Notes: generated by a model from the letters alone, not told the origin. A stretch of DNA of 57,580 bases from JBDRNO01 sp043811005 (GCA_043811005.1 JBDRNO010000306.1:1-57580), one strand, 5' to 3'; counted from the first letter of the stretch, positions 1 through 8,742 are shown. Numbers and translations: made by a program.

Positions 1-361
1 GCTGGCGGACGGGGTTAGTCAAAGATTTCAAAATTCACTTTCCCTCAGTTGTGCATCAGCTACCATTGTTACTTTCTGCTTACTGAAACCCCTTGAATAA
101 TGGGTTTCAGATCATACAACTGCTTCAAATCCTGATAAAGGTGGTTCGAACTATGCCCCCTTGGGTCTACGAACAAACCCTCGCAAACTCAGTGGTTGCG
201 AGAGTTTTCGTTTTCCAGAGGAGCCCTTTCGTAAAGAATATATATTGTTTTGGGTAATGGTTTGATAGGTAGGGGTTATAGAAGGACAGGGAATTGAAAA
301 ATTGTGGAGAAGCAAAGCAAAGAATTATCCGGAATGAATTCCAGGGATTGTATGGTAATAA
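1..361. other. intergenic stretch with two hairpins and a cut palindrome
   Basis: No convincing gene is seen here. Bases 1-9 are the right half of the TCCGCCAGCTGGCGGA palindrome found elsewhere in the window. A 9-bp stem (CTGAAACCC / GGGTTTCAG) spans 83-110. A second, imperfect stem (AAACCCTCGCAA / TTGCGAGAGTTT) spans 175-206 and is followed by a T-rich tail, so it could terminate leftward or rightward transcription or be a repeat end. The short frame at 294-500 runs antisense over the TPR gene and looks like a shadow. Confidence 0.4.
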
Positions 362-1969
362 TTACTCTCCTTTTGTTTTAGCGATTCTGCTTTTTAGCTT
401 ACTCTCAAAGAAACTATGTAAAGGAAAAATAAGCCCTGCCAACAGCGCATTAAATCCCAGCTTGATTGCAGGTGCACCGGAACTATATTGTTCAATGTAG
501 GGGTCTAAAAGGACGAGGGTAAATTCAAAGAACAGAAGGAAGGTAAAAAATACAAGGCCTTCTGCTAACCGCGGGGACACCCCCCTTAATCCCCCCTCGA
601 GGGGGGACTTTTTGCGTATCCCAATAGCGATTATTCCTATAAACAGTGCCAGGATAAAAACAAATATCCCTGAGTATTGGAGGTTGTTACTTCTTGATTC
701 CTGCACTGCCTGTATCCTTGCCTGTTCTTCTTCTGTTTTTTTCAGTTCCATTTCCTGCATCTCAAACTCGTGCTTTGCTTCCAGTTTGCCTAAATCCTTG
801 CTCTTTTCTTCGTTGAACAGTGAATCTTTAGCCAGCGCTGACTCTTTGTAATATTGCAGAGCCAGTTTGAAGTTGTTCTGCTTTGAATATAAATCGCTTA
901 GAAGAATGCATGTTTCCTTTATTCTTAACCATGTTTCAATTTCCCTGGATATTTTATATGATCTTTCAAGAATTTTCAGAATACCGGGGTCATAAATACC
1001 GCCCATCTTGATTTTAATGCTTCCGATACCGATTAATGAAGCGGTGATTCCTTCTTTATTGTCTATTTCTTCTCTGATCCGTAATGCTTTGGTATAGTAT
1101 TCCAATGCTTTAGAATAGTTTGCCCGGCAGGTAGAGTCATCTGTTGACAGGCCTGCCTGGCGAGCAGATGTTTCTGCTGACAGGTCGCCCTGTTCATCAT
1201 ATACCATCCCGATATTGTTGAGGTTGGTTGCCAGCCAGGACTTATTATCCATCTCTTCATTGATCTCCATTGCTCTTATATAGTAATCCAGCGCTTTGGA
1301 ATAAAGATCCTGATCCATATAGATCAGTCCGATGTTGTTAAGCGTTGCAGCAGAACCGCGTTTATTGTTTAAGCTCTCCTTAATTTCAAGGGATTGAAAA
1401 TAATATTTCAAAGCTTCAGAAAAGTCATTTAGTGACTCATATACCATACCGATGTTGTTGTATGCGCGCGCTTCCATTCCTTTATCGCTTAGTTCTGTAG
1501 CGATTGCCAGGGATTTAAAGAAATGATCAAGGGCTTTTGGGTAATTACTTTGATAATAAGAAACCAAACCTAAATTGTTTAACACGGTTGATGCACCTTT
1601 TTTAAATCCCAATTGATCATAGATTGAGAGCGCTCTATTGTAATATCCTGAAGCAATCGCGTAATCTCCTTTTATTTCAAAAGGCACTCCGAGAGTATTA
1701 AGTGAATGAGCCAGGAATTTCCGGTCGTTGATATTCTCTGACAGATCCTTTGCTATGCTGGAAATTATAATAGCCGTATCCGGATCAGCGTACCAGAAAT
1801 ACCGTGCTAAGGTGTTGAGTATTTTTATTTTGGAAGTATCTTCTTTGGCATTTATCAAAAGGTTTTCAAGTGAGTCTATATCCGACTGCCAGGCAAAAGA
1901 AAAAGAGGAGATAATTGTCAGGTAAGCTATTATTGTGAAAAGTGTTTTATGTATTAGCCTGTTTTTCAA
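362..1969 (-). CDS. TPR-repeat membrane protein, paralogue 1
   Basis: This 535-aa protein starts with a hydrophobic export signal (residues 1-27). Roughly seven tetratricopeptide repeats follow (about 70-340; motifs such as NNIGMVYESLNDFSEALKYY), then a charged coiled coil after SLFNEEKSKDLGKLEAKHEF, and three predicted membrane helices. The last two helices (LAEGLVFFTFLLFFEF..., GFNALLAGLIFPLHSFFE) match those of the four TPR genes at 9.6-16.1 kb, so it is a detached member of that family. There is no kinase, cyclase or DNA-binding output domain. TPRs bind proteins, so a membrane-anchored scaffold is inferred. The start is TTG: a TGA lies two codons upstream in frame and only TTG keeps the signal peptide. 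Two in-frame insertions absent from the paralogues sit near 1120-1188 and 566-612. Confidence 0.85.
   Translation of the reverse strand: MKNRLIHKTLFTIIAYLTIISSFSFAWQSDIDSLENLLINAKEDTSKIKILNTLARYFWYADPDTAIIISSIAKDLSENINDRKFLAHSLNTLGVPFEIKGDYAIASGYYNRALSIYDQLGFKKGASTVLNNLGLVSYYQSNYPKALDHFFKSLAIATELSDKGMEARAYNNIGMVYESLNDFSEALKYYFQSLEIKESLNNKRGSAATLNNIGLIYMDQDLYSKALDYYIRAMEINEEMDNKSWLATNLNNIGMVYDEQGDLSAETSARQAGLSTDDSTCRANYSKALEYYTKALRIREEIDNKEGITASLIGIGSIKIKMGGIYDPGILKILERSYKISREIETWLRIKETCILLSDLYSKQNNFKLALQYYKESALAKDSLFNEEKSKDLGKLEAKHEFEMQEMELKKTEEEQARIQAVQESRSNNLQYSGIFVFILALFIGIIAIGIRKKSPLEGGLRGVSPRLAEGLVFFTFLLFFEFTLVLLDPYIEQYSSGAPAIKLGFNALLAGLIFPLHSFFESKLKSRIAKTKGE
566..612. repeat. in-frame palindromic mini-insertion (SPLEGG type)
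   Basis: A perfect 16-bp palindrome CCCCCCTCGAGGGGGG (591-606) with flanking sequence encodes KSPLEGGLRGVS between the first and second membrane helices of the TPR protein. The paralogues have a short GKFSIPLR-like linker at this position, so this reads as an inserted repeat that kept the frame. Confidence 0.65.
1120..1188. repeat. in-frame insertion of about 66 bp inside a TPR turn
   Basis: Between YDEQGD and NYSKALEYY, where a TPR normally runs directly through a short turn, about 22 extra residues (LSAETSARQAGLSTDD...) are encoded. The DNA carries several short inverted and direct repeats (CAGGCAGGCCTG, ACATCTG / CAGATG). Its CCAGGCAGG core is related to the CCTGCCTG at about 2379 upstream of metF. 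Confidence 0.6.
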
Positions 1970-2465
1970 CTTTCATTATTTTCAGTTCGTTATCTATAGA
2001 GTTCAAAAATTTATATTGGCGGTAACGTTAAGAATTGTACCCGAAGTTGAGCGGTAAATATACTAAAATTTGTTCTTTTGTTTTGATTATTTTGATTTGG
2101 AAATGAACATTTTTTGAGGAAAGCTCAATCCATTCTTTATTATATACTTGACACCACAAGAATTGACTGTCTGGATCATGTCCGCGAAGTTATTCCCAAC
2201 AACATTGGAAAACATATTAAATATAGCCATTTATACCGGGAGAAAATCATAAACTATATTATTGGTCACGCGATAAAAAAAGCTTACTTTTGAGCGATGA
2301 AATTGCAGCAGCACCAATAATCTCATTGTTGCCTATATGCCATATAACTGTTCCAAATAAATAATGCAGGGCTTTCGCCTGCCTGTCCGACTTGTCCCGC
2401 GAAGCTTTTGCGAAGCGGGAAACTATAGCGTAGGCGTGGAACCGCTCTCTTATCTGCCAATATTT
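1970..2465. other. intergenic region between TPR gene and metF
   Basis: About 500 bp without a supported gene. A frame from about 2099 to 2306 (+) is open and protein-like (it includes LDHVREVIPNNIGKHIKYSH) but has no good start and no family I recognise; it may be a gene remnant. The last 100 bp hold a repeat element (see 2370-2430). A 34-residue extension of the metF frame reads through that element and is not credible as protein. Confidence 0.4.
2370..2430. repeat. dispersed palindromic element upstream of metF
   Basis: The segment contains CCTGCCTGTCCGACTTGTCC followed by an imperfect dyad in which TCCCGC and GCGGGA flank two copies of GCGAAGC separated by TTTT. It is GC-rich against AT-rich surroundings and resembles the other dispersed elements of this window. 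It lies just before the metF start and probably within its leader. Confidence 0.5.
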
Positions 2466-3419
2466 ATGAAAGTAATTGACCATATTAAAAAAGCGAAATC
2501 AACACTTTTTTCAATGGAGATATTACCTCCGTTAAGAGGAAATGGCGTTCAGTCGATCTTTAATATCCTCGACCCATTAATGGAATTTAAACCGCCATTT
2601 ATTGACGTAACATATCACAGGGAAGAATATATTTATAAAAAAAGAGATGGAGGGTATCTGGAAAAAGTATCTACAAGAAAACGACCTGGAACGGTAGGCA
2701 TTTGTGCGGCTATTCAGAACAAATATAAAGTAGATGCCGTCCCACACATTATATGCGGTGGTTTCTCAAAAGATGAAACTGAGAACGCTCTTATTGACTT
2801 GAGTTTTTTAGGAATTGAAAATGTATTAGCCATTCGCGGAGATGCGAGGAAAACAGAACAAGCATTTGTACCCGAACCAGATGGACACACTTATTCGGTT
2901 GACCTGGTTAAACAAGTTGTCAATATGAATAAGGGAATTTACATTGACAGCATTACACAGATTGCTGATGATACGAATTTTTGTATTGGTGTGGCTGGCT
3001 ATCCTGAAAAACAATTTGAATCTCCTAATATGAAAACCGATCTCAAATATTTAAAGAAAAAGATAGAAGCCGGCGCTGATTATATTGTCACACAGATGTT
3101 TTTTGACAATCAAAAATACTTTGACTTCGTAAAAGAATGCAGAAAGACCGGGATAAAGTGTCCGATCATTCCGGGGTTAAAACCGGTAACTATAAAAAAA
3201 CAATTACATGACTTACCCACAATTTTTAATATTGACCTCCCACCAGATCTCTCAGAAGAATTGGAAAAATGCAAAACCGATAAAGAAGCTTTTGAAGTTG
3301 GCATTCAATGGACCATACAACAATCTAAAGAACTGATAAAATTCGGCATTCCTTGTCTTCATTATTACACTTTAGATGGCACAGATGCTGTTAAACTCAT
3401 TGCAAGTGCAGTATTTTAG
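2466..3419 (+). CDS. metF: methylenetetrahydrofolate reductase
   Basis: This flavoprotein reduces 5,10-methylene-THF to 5-methyl-THF for methionine synthesis in the cytoplasm. The 317-aa frame shows family hallmarks: the N-terminal SMEILPPLRG (SFEFFPP motif with the catalytic Glu), FIDVTYHREEYIYKK, VLAIRGDARK, GVAGYPEKQFESPN, and ADYIVTQMFFDNQKYFDF. I place the start at 2466 (MKVIDHIKKAK) because this gives the usual N-terminus. An in-frame ATG at 2364 would add 34 residues encoded by a repeat element. The gene stands alone on the plus strand. No riboswitch was recognised in front of it. Confidence 0.93.
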   Translation: MKVIDHIKKAKSTLFSMEILPPLRGNGVQSIFNILDPLMEFKPPFIDVTYHREEYIYKKRDGGYLEKVSTRKRPGTVGICAAIQNKYKVDAVPHIICGGFSKDETENALIDLSFLGIENVLAIRGDARKTEQAFVPEPDGHTYSVDLVKQVVNMNKGIYIDSITQIADDTNFCIGVAGYPEKQFESPNMKTDLKYLKKKIEAGADYIVTQMFFDNQKYFDFVKECRKTGIKCPIIPGLKPVTIKKQLHDLPTIFNIDLPPDLSEELEKCKTDKEAFEVGIQWTIQQSKELIKFGIPCLHYYTLDGTDAVKLIASAVF

Positions 3420-3541
3420 TTTATGTTGTTATCTTGAGTTATTTACCCTTATTCTGTGTTTGTTTTTTAGCTTCACAAATTGAAAAATACCTGGATTGGA
3501 TGGAAACACAAATAAAAAAGTTTGAAATATAAAAAAACAGA

Positions 3542-3589
3542 AATATTTTGCAATAATTAACACAATATGTTAATTTTGGGCAAAATATT
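3542..3589. promoter_or_regulatory. nested dyad operator in front of abiEi
   Basis: Two perfect inverted repeats share almost the same centre: inner AATTAACA / TGTTAATT (3555-3575) and outer AATATTTTGC (3542-3551) / GCAAAATATT (3580-3589). The block ends 5 bp before the AbiEi start. AbiEi-type antitoxins are known to bind inverted repeats in their own promoter and repress it, so negative autoregulation is the obvious reading. Promoter elements may overlap the dyad. Confidence 0.7.
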
Positions 3590-3594
3590 CTGAC

Positions 3595-4407
3595 ATGTCA
3601 TCAAGAAGTGTATATAATTATCTGCAGGATTATGTGGTAACCTTACAATCGAAGGGTATTTACTCTTTTTCAAAAAAAGAGCTGGTTAATACTTTTAACA
3701 TCAGTGATGAAGCCTTGGCAATGTCAATAAACCGGCTTGTTAAAAAGAAACGGATCGCTATTGTAAGAAAAGAATTTTATGTTATCATACCACCTGAATA
3801 TCTCGAAAGAGGGATATTACCCCCTATCTTGTTTGTTGATGACCTGATGAAGTTCCTGAACAGGGATTATTATGTTTCCTTATTAAGCGCTGCCCTATAT
3901 CACGGGGGAACTCACCAGCAGCCGCAAGAGTTCTATGTTTCAACCTTATATCCTCACATGAAGAATATCCGGGCAAATGGCATAGTGATTAATTTTGTCC
4001 CAAAACAAAAACTTATCCAATCCGGCATTGAGAAACAAAAAACCGATACCGGCTTTATGAATATATCCTGCCCTGAATTAACTGCCGTTGACCTGGTGCA
4101 ACACTGCAACAAAATAGGCGGATTAGAAAGAGCGGCAACCCTGCTGGACGAGATGGCTGAAAACATAAATCCCTCAAAACTGAAAAGTATAGCAGAAGAA
4201 GCCGGCAATGTTTCAAGCCTGCAAAGGTTGGGATATATATTTGACAAGGTATTACATGTTCAGAAATTATCAGAAGTTATAAAAAAGGTAGTCTCCGGTA
4301 AAAAGACCACCAATATCCTGTTAAGCTCAAAACACCCAGTTAATAAGGATGAAATTGATCCGTACTGGAAGGTAATAATCAACACTAAAATTGACTGCGA
4401 ATTATGA
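3595..4407 (+). CDS. abiEi: AbiEi-type antitoxin (type IV TA)
   Basis: The 270-aa protein has an N-terminal winged-helix region (about 1-65; SVYNYLQDYVVTLQSKGIYS, FNISDEALAMSINRLVKKKR) followed by the AbiEi-type body (ILPPILFVDDLMKFLNRDYYVSLLSAALYHGG, then CPELTAVDLVQHCNKIGGLERAATLLDEM). AbiEi proteins repress their own operon and counteract the AbiEii toxin without a stable complex; together they act in phage abortive infection and plasmid or island maintenance. Its stop overlaps the toxin start (ATGA), implying translational coupling. The nested operator just upstream supports the assignment. Confidence 0.88.
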   Translation: MSSRSVYNYLQDYVVTLQSKGIYSFSKKELVNTFNISDEALAMSINRLVKKKRIAIVRKEFYVIIPPEYLERGILPPILFVDDLMKFLNRDYYVSLLSAALYHGGTHQQPQEFYVSTLYPHMKNIRANGIVINFVPKQKLIQSGIEKQKTDTGFMNISCPELTAVDLVQHCNKIGGLERAATLLDEMAENINPSKLKSIAEEAGNVSSLQRLGYIFDKVLHVQKLSEVIKKVVSGKKTTNILLSSKHPVNKDEIDPYWKVIINTKIDCEL

Positions 4408-5189
4408 TACCCCGGTCAGATATAACTGCATGGAGTGAGTTTGCCCCCTGGAAATCCAACGAACAGGTGGAACAGGATTTAATCATTTCAAGGGCATTGG
4501 TGGATTTGTTTTCTGATGATCTGCTGAGTAAGAACCTTGCATTCCGGGGCGGGACCGCCTTGCATAAATTGTTCATTTTACCACAGGCAAGGTATTCCGA
4601 AGATATTGACCTGGTACAGTTGAAGCCGTTGCCCATAGGCAAAGTATTGGATAAGGTAAAGAAAAGGCTTGAATACATGGGCAAGCCCAGGATAAAACAA
4701 CATAAAAGGAACAATACCATGGTATTCCGTTTTGAATCTGAAATTCCACCGGTAGCAAAATTAAAACTAAAAATCGAAATCAACTGCCGTGAACACTTTG
4801 TGATATATGGCATTGTGAAAAAGCCGTTTGAGATAAAAAGCAAATGGTTTTCCGGAGCATGTGAAATCACTACATACAGTTTTGAAGAATTGCTGGGTTC
4901 AAAGATCAGGGCTTTGTACCAGCGAAAAAAAGGCAGGGATTTGTTCGATCTATGGTATGGTTTGAGTCGAGAAAAATTTGATGTTGATAAAGCTATTCAG
5001 GCTTTTAAAGCATTTATGGAGAAAGAAAAACATTCAGTTTCTTCAAAAGAATACGAAAACAATTTAAATAAGAAAATAAATGATGCTTATTTTCGAGGTG
5101 ATATTGAGGGCTTAGTGAGAACAGACATTGAATTTGATTTTCGGGAAGCATGCCAATTGGTTTTAGAGAAGATAATCAGGAAAATATAA
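4404..5189 (+). CDS. abiEii: AbiEii-type nucleotidyltransferase toxin
   Basis: This 261-aa protein belongs to the AbiEii / DNA-polymerase-beta-like nucleotidyltransferase family. Motif I is FRGGTALHKLF (G49-G50-T51) and the metal-binding part is RYSEDIDL (residues 64-70). The later SKIRALYQRKKGRDLFDLWYGL (about 166-187) is the typical C-terminal signature. Family members transfer nucleotides to target RNA such as tRNA acceptor ends and halt growth. It overlaps abiEi by 4 nt. All visible catalytic residues are present, so the module should be functional. Confidence 0.9.
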   Translation: MIPRSDITAWSEFAPWKSNEQVEQDLIISRALVDLFSDDLLSKNLAFRGGTALHKLFILPQARYSEDIDLVQLKPLPIGKVLDKVKKRLEYMGKPRIKQHKRNNTMVFRFESEIPPVAKLKLKIEINCREHFVIYGIVKKPFEIKSKWFSGACEITTYSFEELLGSKIRALYQRKKGRDLFDLWYGLSREKFDVDKAIQAFKAFMEKEKHSVSSKEYENNLNKKINDAYFRGDIEGLVRTDIEFDFREACQLVLEKIIRKI

Positions 5190-5469
5190 TATACTAAACT
5201 CCACTAGAACTGATCGTGCCAAGAGTGACAGTGCCAAGAGTGTCAAAACAAACCAGTGAATTCTGCTTGAATATTTTCAGCCTGCCGGAACTCGGTTCGG
5301 AACTAATTTGTTTGTGGAATATTATCGAAATTTACGTAATTGACATTTTGGTGTTCGGGGTATTTGTAACAAGAACCGTTAAAAGGGTAATATTTCATAA
5401 AGAATTGGCACCACTCTTATCTATATTAATCACTCTGGGCTTACCATTATTTCCTAATATTTTATCTTA
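5190..5469. other. intergenic between AbiE operon and tex
   Basis: About 280 bp between convergent genes. A short direct repeat (GTGCCAAGAGTG, at about 5216 and 5230) is visible. No strong terminator hairpin was found. The rightward frame at 5216-5554 runs into tex antisense and is rejected. Confidence 0.3.
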
Positions 5470-7593
5470 TTATTTCAGGTCAACATCTTTCATTGACAAG
5501 CTAATACGCTTTCGTTCAATATCCAGATCAACCACCTTTACTTTAACGTATTGATGCAAATGAACATGATCGGCAGGATTGCTTATGTATTCGTTTGCCA
5601 GGTTAGAAATATGAACAAGTCCGTCTTGTTTTACCCCAACATCAACAAAAGCGCCAAAATTGGTGATATTCGTGATAATACCCGGCAAAACCATGTTAAT
5701 TTTAAGGTCGCTTATCTTACGAATGGTTTTTTCAAATTCAAATATCCCGGCTTTCTTTCGCGGGTCCACGCCGGGCTTTTGTAATTCAGCTATAATATCG
5801 CTGATAGTATCTTTGCCCGTTGATTTGCTAATGTATCTTTCCACCTTAATTTGTGCAGCCCGTTCTTTGTTGCCAACCAGTTCCTCTACCTTACAATTAA
5901 TATCAGCAGCCATTTTCTTTACCACATTATAACTCTCCGGATGCACGGCACTGTTGTCTAACGGGTTCCTGCCATCTTTAATGCGCAAAAATCCCGCACA
6001 CTGTTCAAAGGCTTTATCGCCCATACGGTCAACCTTTTTTAGCTGCGAGCGCGATTTAAACAAACCGTTCTTTTTTCTATAGTCCACTACGTTTTGGGCA
6101 AGTTGAGGGCCAAGTCCGGAGACATAGGTCAGCAGGTGCTTGCTTGCAGTATTCACATCCACGCCAATCTTGTTTACACAACTTTCTACCACCGTATTTA
6201 AAGTAGCTTTAAGCCGCTTTTGGTCTACATCGTGCTGATATTGTCCAACACCTATAGATTTAGGATCAATCTTAACCAGTTCTGCCAAAGGGTCCATTAA
6301 CCTTCTGCCAATAGAAACCGATCCACGTACGGTAACATCATACTGGGGAAACTCTTCGCGGGCAATAGCAGAAGCAGAGTACACCGAAGCGCCTGCTTCA
6401 TTAACAATATAAACCCGCACCTCTTTTTTAAACTTTATGCGTTTTACCAGGTGTTCAGTTTCTCTGCCGGCAGTGCCGTTACCAATAGCAATGGCATCTA
6501 TCTTATAGGCATCCACTAAAGAAACTATCTTTTGCATAGCAAGCTTTTGCTTATCCTGTGGCTTATGCGGATAAATGGTCTCATTATGCAAAAGGTCGCC
6601 TTTCTCGTCAAGGCAAACAATTTTACAGCCCGACTTAAATCCGGGATCAATAGCTAAAATACGTTTTTCACCCAAAGGAGAGCCAAGCAGCAGTTGTCTT
6701 AAATTATCCGCAAACACTTTAATTGCTTCGCCATCGGCTTTTTCCTTTGTAATAGCCCTAAACTCATTTTCTATTGATGGCGCCAGCAACCTTTTGTAGG
6801 CATCCTTAGTAGCATCTGCTACATGCCCATGCACATCATTTTTAACAAATATACGGTTGAGGCTATACAAGGCAGTATCTTCGGGCGGACGAATACTGAG
6901 TCTTAATATACCCTCCTCCTCACCGCGCCTCATTGCCAGCATACGGTGCGACTTACAGCGATACAGCTCCTCTTCATGCTCAAAATAATCCTTGTACTTT
7001 TCTCCCTCGTCCTCTTTTCCTTTTATGAGGCATGCCTTAACACCGGCTTCCTTTTCAAAATGCCTCCGAATGGTATTCCTTGCGCTTATGCTTTCATTTA
7101 CCCATTCGGCAATAATATCTTTGGCACCGTTAATAGCTTCTTCCGTACTCTTTACCTCGCCCTTAACAAAATCGCTGCAGTTTAGGTTGCCATCCTTTTG
7201 AGCCATAATGATCTTTGCCAAAGGTTCCAGTCCTTTTTGGCGTGCCAGTTCAGCTTTGGTTTTCTTTTTTTGCTTAAAAGGGAGATAGATATCCTCCAGT
7301 TCGCTAAGCACATAAGTGTTAAGAATAGATTGCCTCAGTTCATCCGTTAGCTTACCCTGCTCTTCAATGGCATTAAGTATGCTCTCTTTGCGCTTTTCCA
7401 TCTCAAGTAGTTTCTCATGCATGTTTTTAATGGCTGCAATCACTACTTCGTCAAGCCCACCGGTAAGCTCTTTCCTGTACCTGGCAATAAACGGTATAGT
7501 AGCGCCTTCCTTAAACAAACCTATCGTTTTTCCGGCTTGTATATAAGAAATGTTTAACTCTTTAGAGATAATATCAATGATCTTTCCCTGCAT
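5470..7593 (-). CDS. tex: Tex-family RNA-binding transcription accessory protein
   Basis: The 707-aa protein has the full Tex layout. The N-terminal domain opens with ISKELNISYIQAGKTIGLF and RYRKELTGGLDEV. A YqgF/RNase H-like domain follows (ILAIDPGFKSGCKIVCLDEKG, about 320-450), then helix-hairpin-helix motifs (VNTASKHLLTYVSGLG, FKSRSQLKKVDRMGDKAF, about 480-545). The C-terminal S1 domain is GIITNITNFGAFVDVGVKQD...LVHISNLAN (about 635-705). Tex binds nucleic acid at the transcribing polymerase and affects gene expression; its length is usual for the family. The gene stands alone; downstream it faces the AbiE operon. Confidence 0.95.
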   Translation of the reverse strand: MQGKIIDIISKELNISYIQAGKTIGLFKEGATIPFIARYRKELTGGLDEVVIAAIKNMHEKLLEMEKRKESILNAIEEQGKLTDELRQSILNTYVLSELEDIYLPFKQKKKTKAELARQKGLEPLAKIIMAQKDGNLNCSDFVKGEVKSTEEAINGAKDIIAEWVNESISARNTIRRHFEKEAGVKACLIKGKEDEGEKYKDYFEHEEELYRCKSHRMLAMRRGEEEGILRLSIRPPEDTALYSLNRIFVKNDVHGHVADATKDAYKRLLAPSIENEFRAITKEKADGEAIKVFADNLRQLLLGSPLGEKRILAIDPGFKSGCKIVCLDEKGDLLHNETIYPHKPQDKQKLAMQKIVSLVDAYKIDAIAIGNGTAGRETEHLVKRIKFKKEVRVYIVNEAGASVYSASAIAREEFPQYDVTVRGSVSIGRRLMDPLAELVKIDPKSIGVGQYQHDVDQKRLKATLNTVVESCVNKIGVDVNTASKHLLTYVSGLGPQLAQNVVDYRKKNGLFKSRSQLKKVDRMGDKAFEQCAGFLRIKDGRNPLDNSAVHPESYNVVKKMAADINCKVEELVGNKERAAQIKVERYISKSTGKDTISDIIAELQKPGVDPRKKAGIFEFEKTIRKISDLKINMVLPGIITNITNFGAFVDVGVKQDGLVHISNLANEYISNPADHVHLHQYVKVKVVDLDIERKRISLSMKDVDLK

Positions 7594-7746
7594 AACAGAT
7601 TTTTCAGCAAAGATGGTGAAGTTTATCGAAATGGATAATAAAGCGCTTTCTCTATTTCTGTAATTGGTTGTAAATTTTAAGTAACATTTTGTTTTTTTAT
7701 CCGTTCATAGTACATTTAGCCCATTTTTAACCTTAACGAAAACAAA

Positions 7747-7857
7747 ATGAAAAAACTTGTAATAATTGTATCCATTGTGTTGATCGCATCAGTTTTTTCT
7801 TCGTGCAGAATCTTTGACCACTGCCCTGCATATTCAATTGAGTTGATTGTAAAATAG
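7747..7857 (+). CDS. very small lipoprotein
   Basis: A 36-residue frame begins MKKLVIIVSIVLIASVFSSC, a compact signal with a lipobox whose cysteine is residue 20. The mature part would be only RIFDHCPAYSIELIVK plus that cysteine. Such tiny CPAY-containing lipoproteins are common in Bacteroidota, but their role is not known to me. It is divergent from tex, with about 150 bp between the starts that could hold both promoters. No Shine-Dalgarno site is seen, as usual here. Confidence 0.6.
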   Translation: MKKLVIIVSIVLIASVFSSCRIFDHCPAYSIELIVK

Positions 7858-8075
7858 CAGTATTGCAATGAGCATTGAAAAAAAATAGCACCGCTGCCTG
7901 TTAAGCAATTGTCCGACAATAAAAATCAACATCAATCATAAGTCAATGAATATCAGTAGCTTGAAGGTCAAGTGTTGTATTCCCCAACTGGCTACGCTTT
8001 ATGAACCTTTGATAAACAGGATAACAGGATTATCGAACTAATATATATTATTATTTAATTAACAGGAAGCATCTA

Positions 8076-8606
8076 TTAATCTTCTAAAATCCTTATGAGG
8101 TCATTATTTATGTAAAATACCTCCTTGCCATCCTGTTGAGGGGAAAGTATTTTCAGATGAACTAATTCAGATATATATTTTGAAAGTGTAGTCCTGCTTG
8201 TTCGTCCTAAAAAATCTCCTAATATTTTAGGTTTTATATAAGGTTGCGTGAAAAAGATCTCATTAATTTCCTTATTGTACCATTTAAGATTTTCCTTACC
8301 ATATTTCAATGTTGCATTCATCTGATCAATAATGGAATCGATTAAATGGTTAGTATGAAGTGAGGTTTTTTCAACTGCTTCAAGCATATATAAAATCCAG
8401 CTTTTCCAGGCATTTCTCTGTGTTACTGCCCCAAGCCGGAAATAATAATCATCTTTATTCTCTATAATATATTTACTTAAATAAAGAACAGGATATGATA
8501 ATAATCCCTGATTTACCAGGTAAAGAAGATTTAGTACCCTGCCTGTTCTTCCATTTCCATCAGAAAACGGATGAATTGCCTCAAATTGGTAATGAGCTAT
8601 TGTCAT
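8076..8606 (-). CDS. Fic-domain protein, N-terminally truncated
   Basis: This 176-aa product keeps the Fic active-site loop HPFSDGNGRTGR (His12) and a C-terminal winged-helix region (KPKILGDFLGRTSRTTLSKYISEL...), closely resembling the complete Fic gene at 30.4-31.5 kb. Fic proteins usually transfer AMP to a target Thr/Tyr. About 180 N-terminal residues are missing, including any inhibitory helix. The frame is open a further 16 codons upstream to a TAA near 8654; its last part (DPLLK before MTIAH) still matches family sequence, but further out the similarity stops. It is most likely a decaying remnant cut by rearrangement; expression from ATG 8606 would give an unregulated core at best. Confidence 0.75.
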   Translation of the reverse strand: MTIAHYQFEAIHPFSDGNGRTGRVLNLLYLVNQGLLSYPVLYLSKYIIENKDDYYFRLGAVTQRNAWKSWILYMLEAVEKTSLHTNHLIDSIIDQMNATLKYGKENLKWYNKEINEIFFTQPYIKPKILGDFLGRTSRTTLSKYISELVHLKILSPQQDGKEVFYINNDLIRILED

Positions 8607-8670
8607 TTTGAGTAATGGATCTAATGGATATGTTTTATTAAATCCATAGACTTCGCGTCCATTTTATTAG

Positions 8671-8742
8671 CATTTTCTGAACACATCGTGAATATATGTT
8701 CATTTTCTGGGCAAAATCCAACTATGTGTTCATTTTTTCTTG
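8671..8742. repeat. cluster of TGTTCA-containing short repeats
   Basis: Beside the Fic break there are three related motifs: TGTTCATTTTCTGG (8698-8711), GTTCATTTTTTCT (8728-8740) and an inverted TGTTCA at 8678-8683. Multiple short terminal repeats of this style are seen at ends of IS21-type elements, so this may be a solo transposon end that truncated the Fic gene. No transposase is present, and the assignment is tentative. Confidence 0.25.

Noticed and set aside
142..151. GGTTCGAAC resembling a tRNA T-loop
   Set aside because: The flanking 5-base arms do not pair and no acceptor, D or anticodon stems can be built around it.
294..500. 68-aa plus-strand frame
   Set aside because: It runs antisense over the conserved membrane tail of the TPR gene and has no start context.
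2364..2465. 34-residue N-terminal extension of metF
   Set aside because: It is encoded by a palindromic repeat element; starting at 2466 gives the normal MetF N-terminus.
2431..2465. SAM riboswitch before metF
   Set aside because: The space before the start is short and filled by a repeat; no conserved riboswitch core is visible.
5216..5554. 112-aa hydrophobic plus-strand frame
   Set aside because: Its second half is antisense to the S1 domain end of tex, and no start signal or family is seen.
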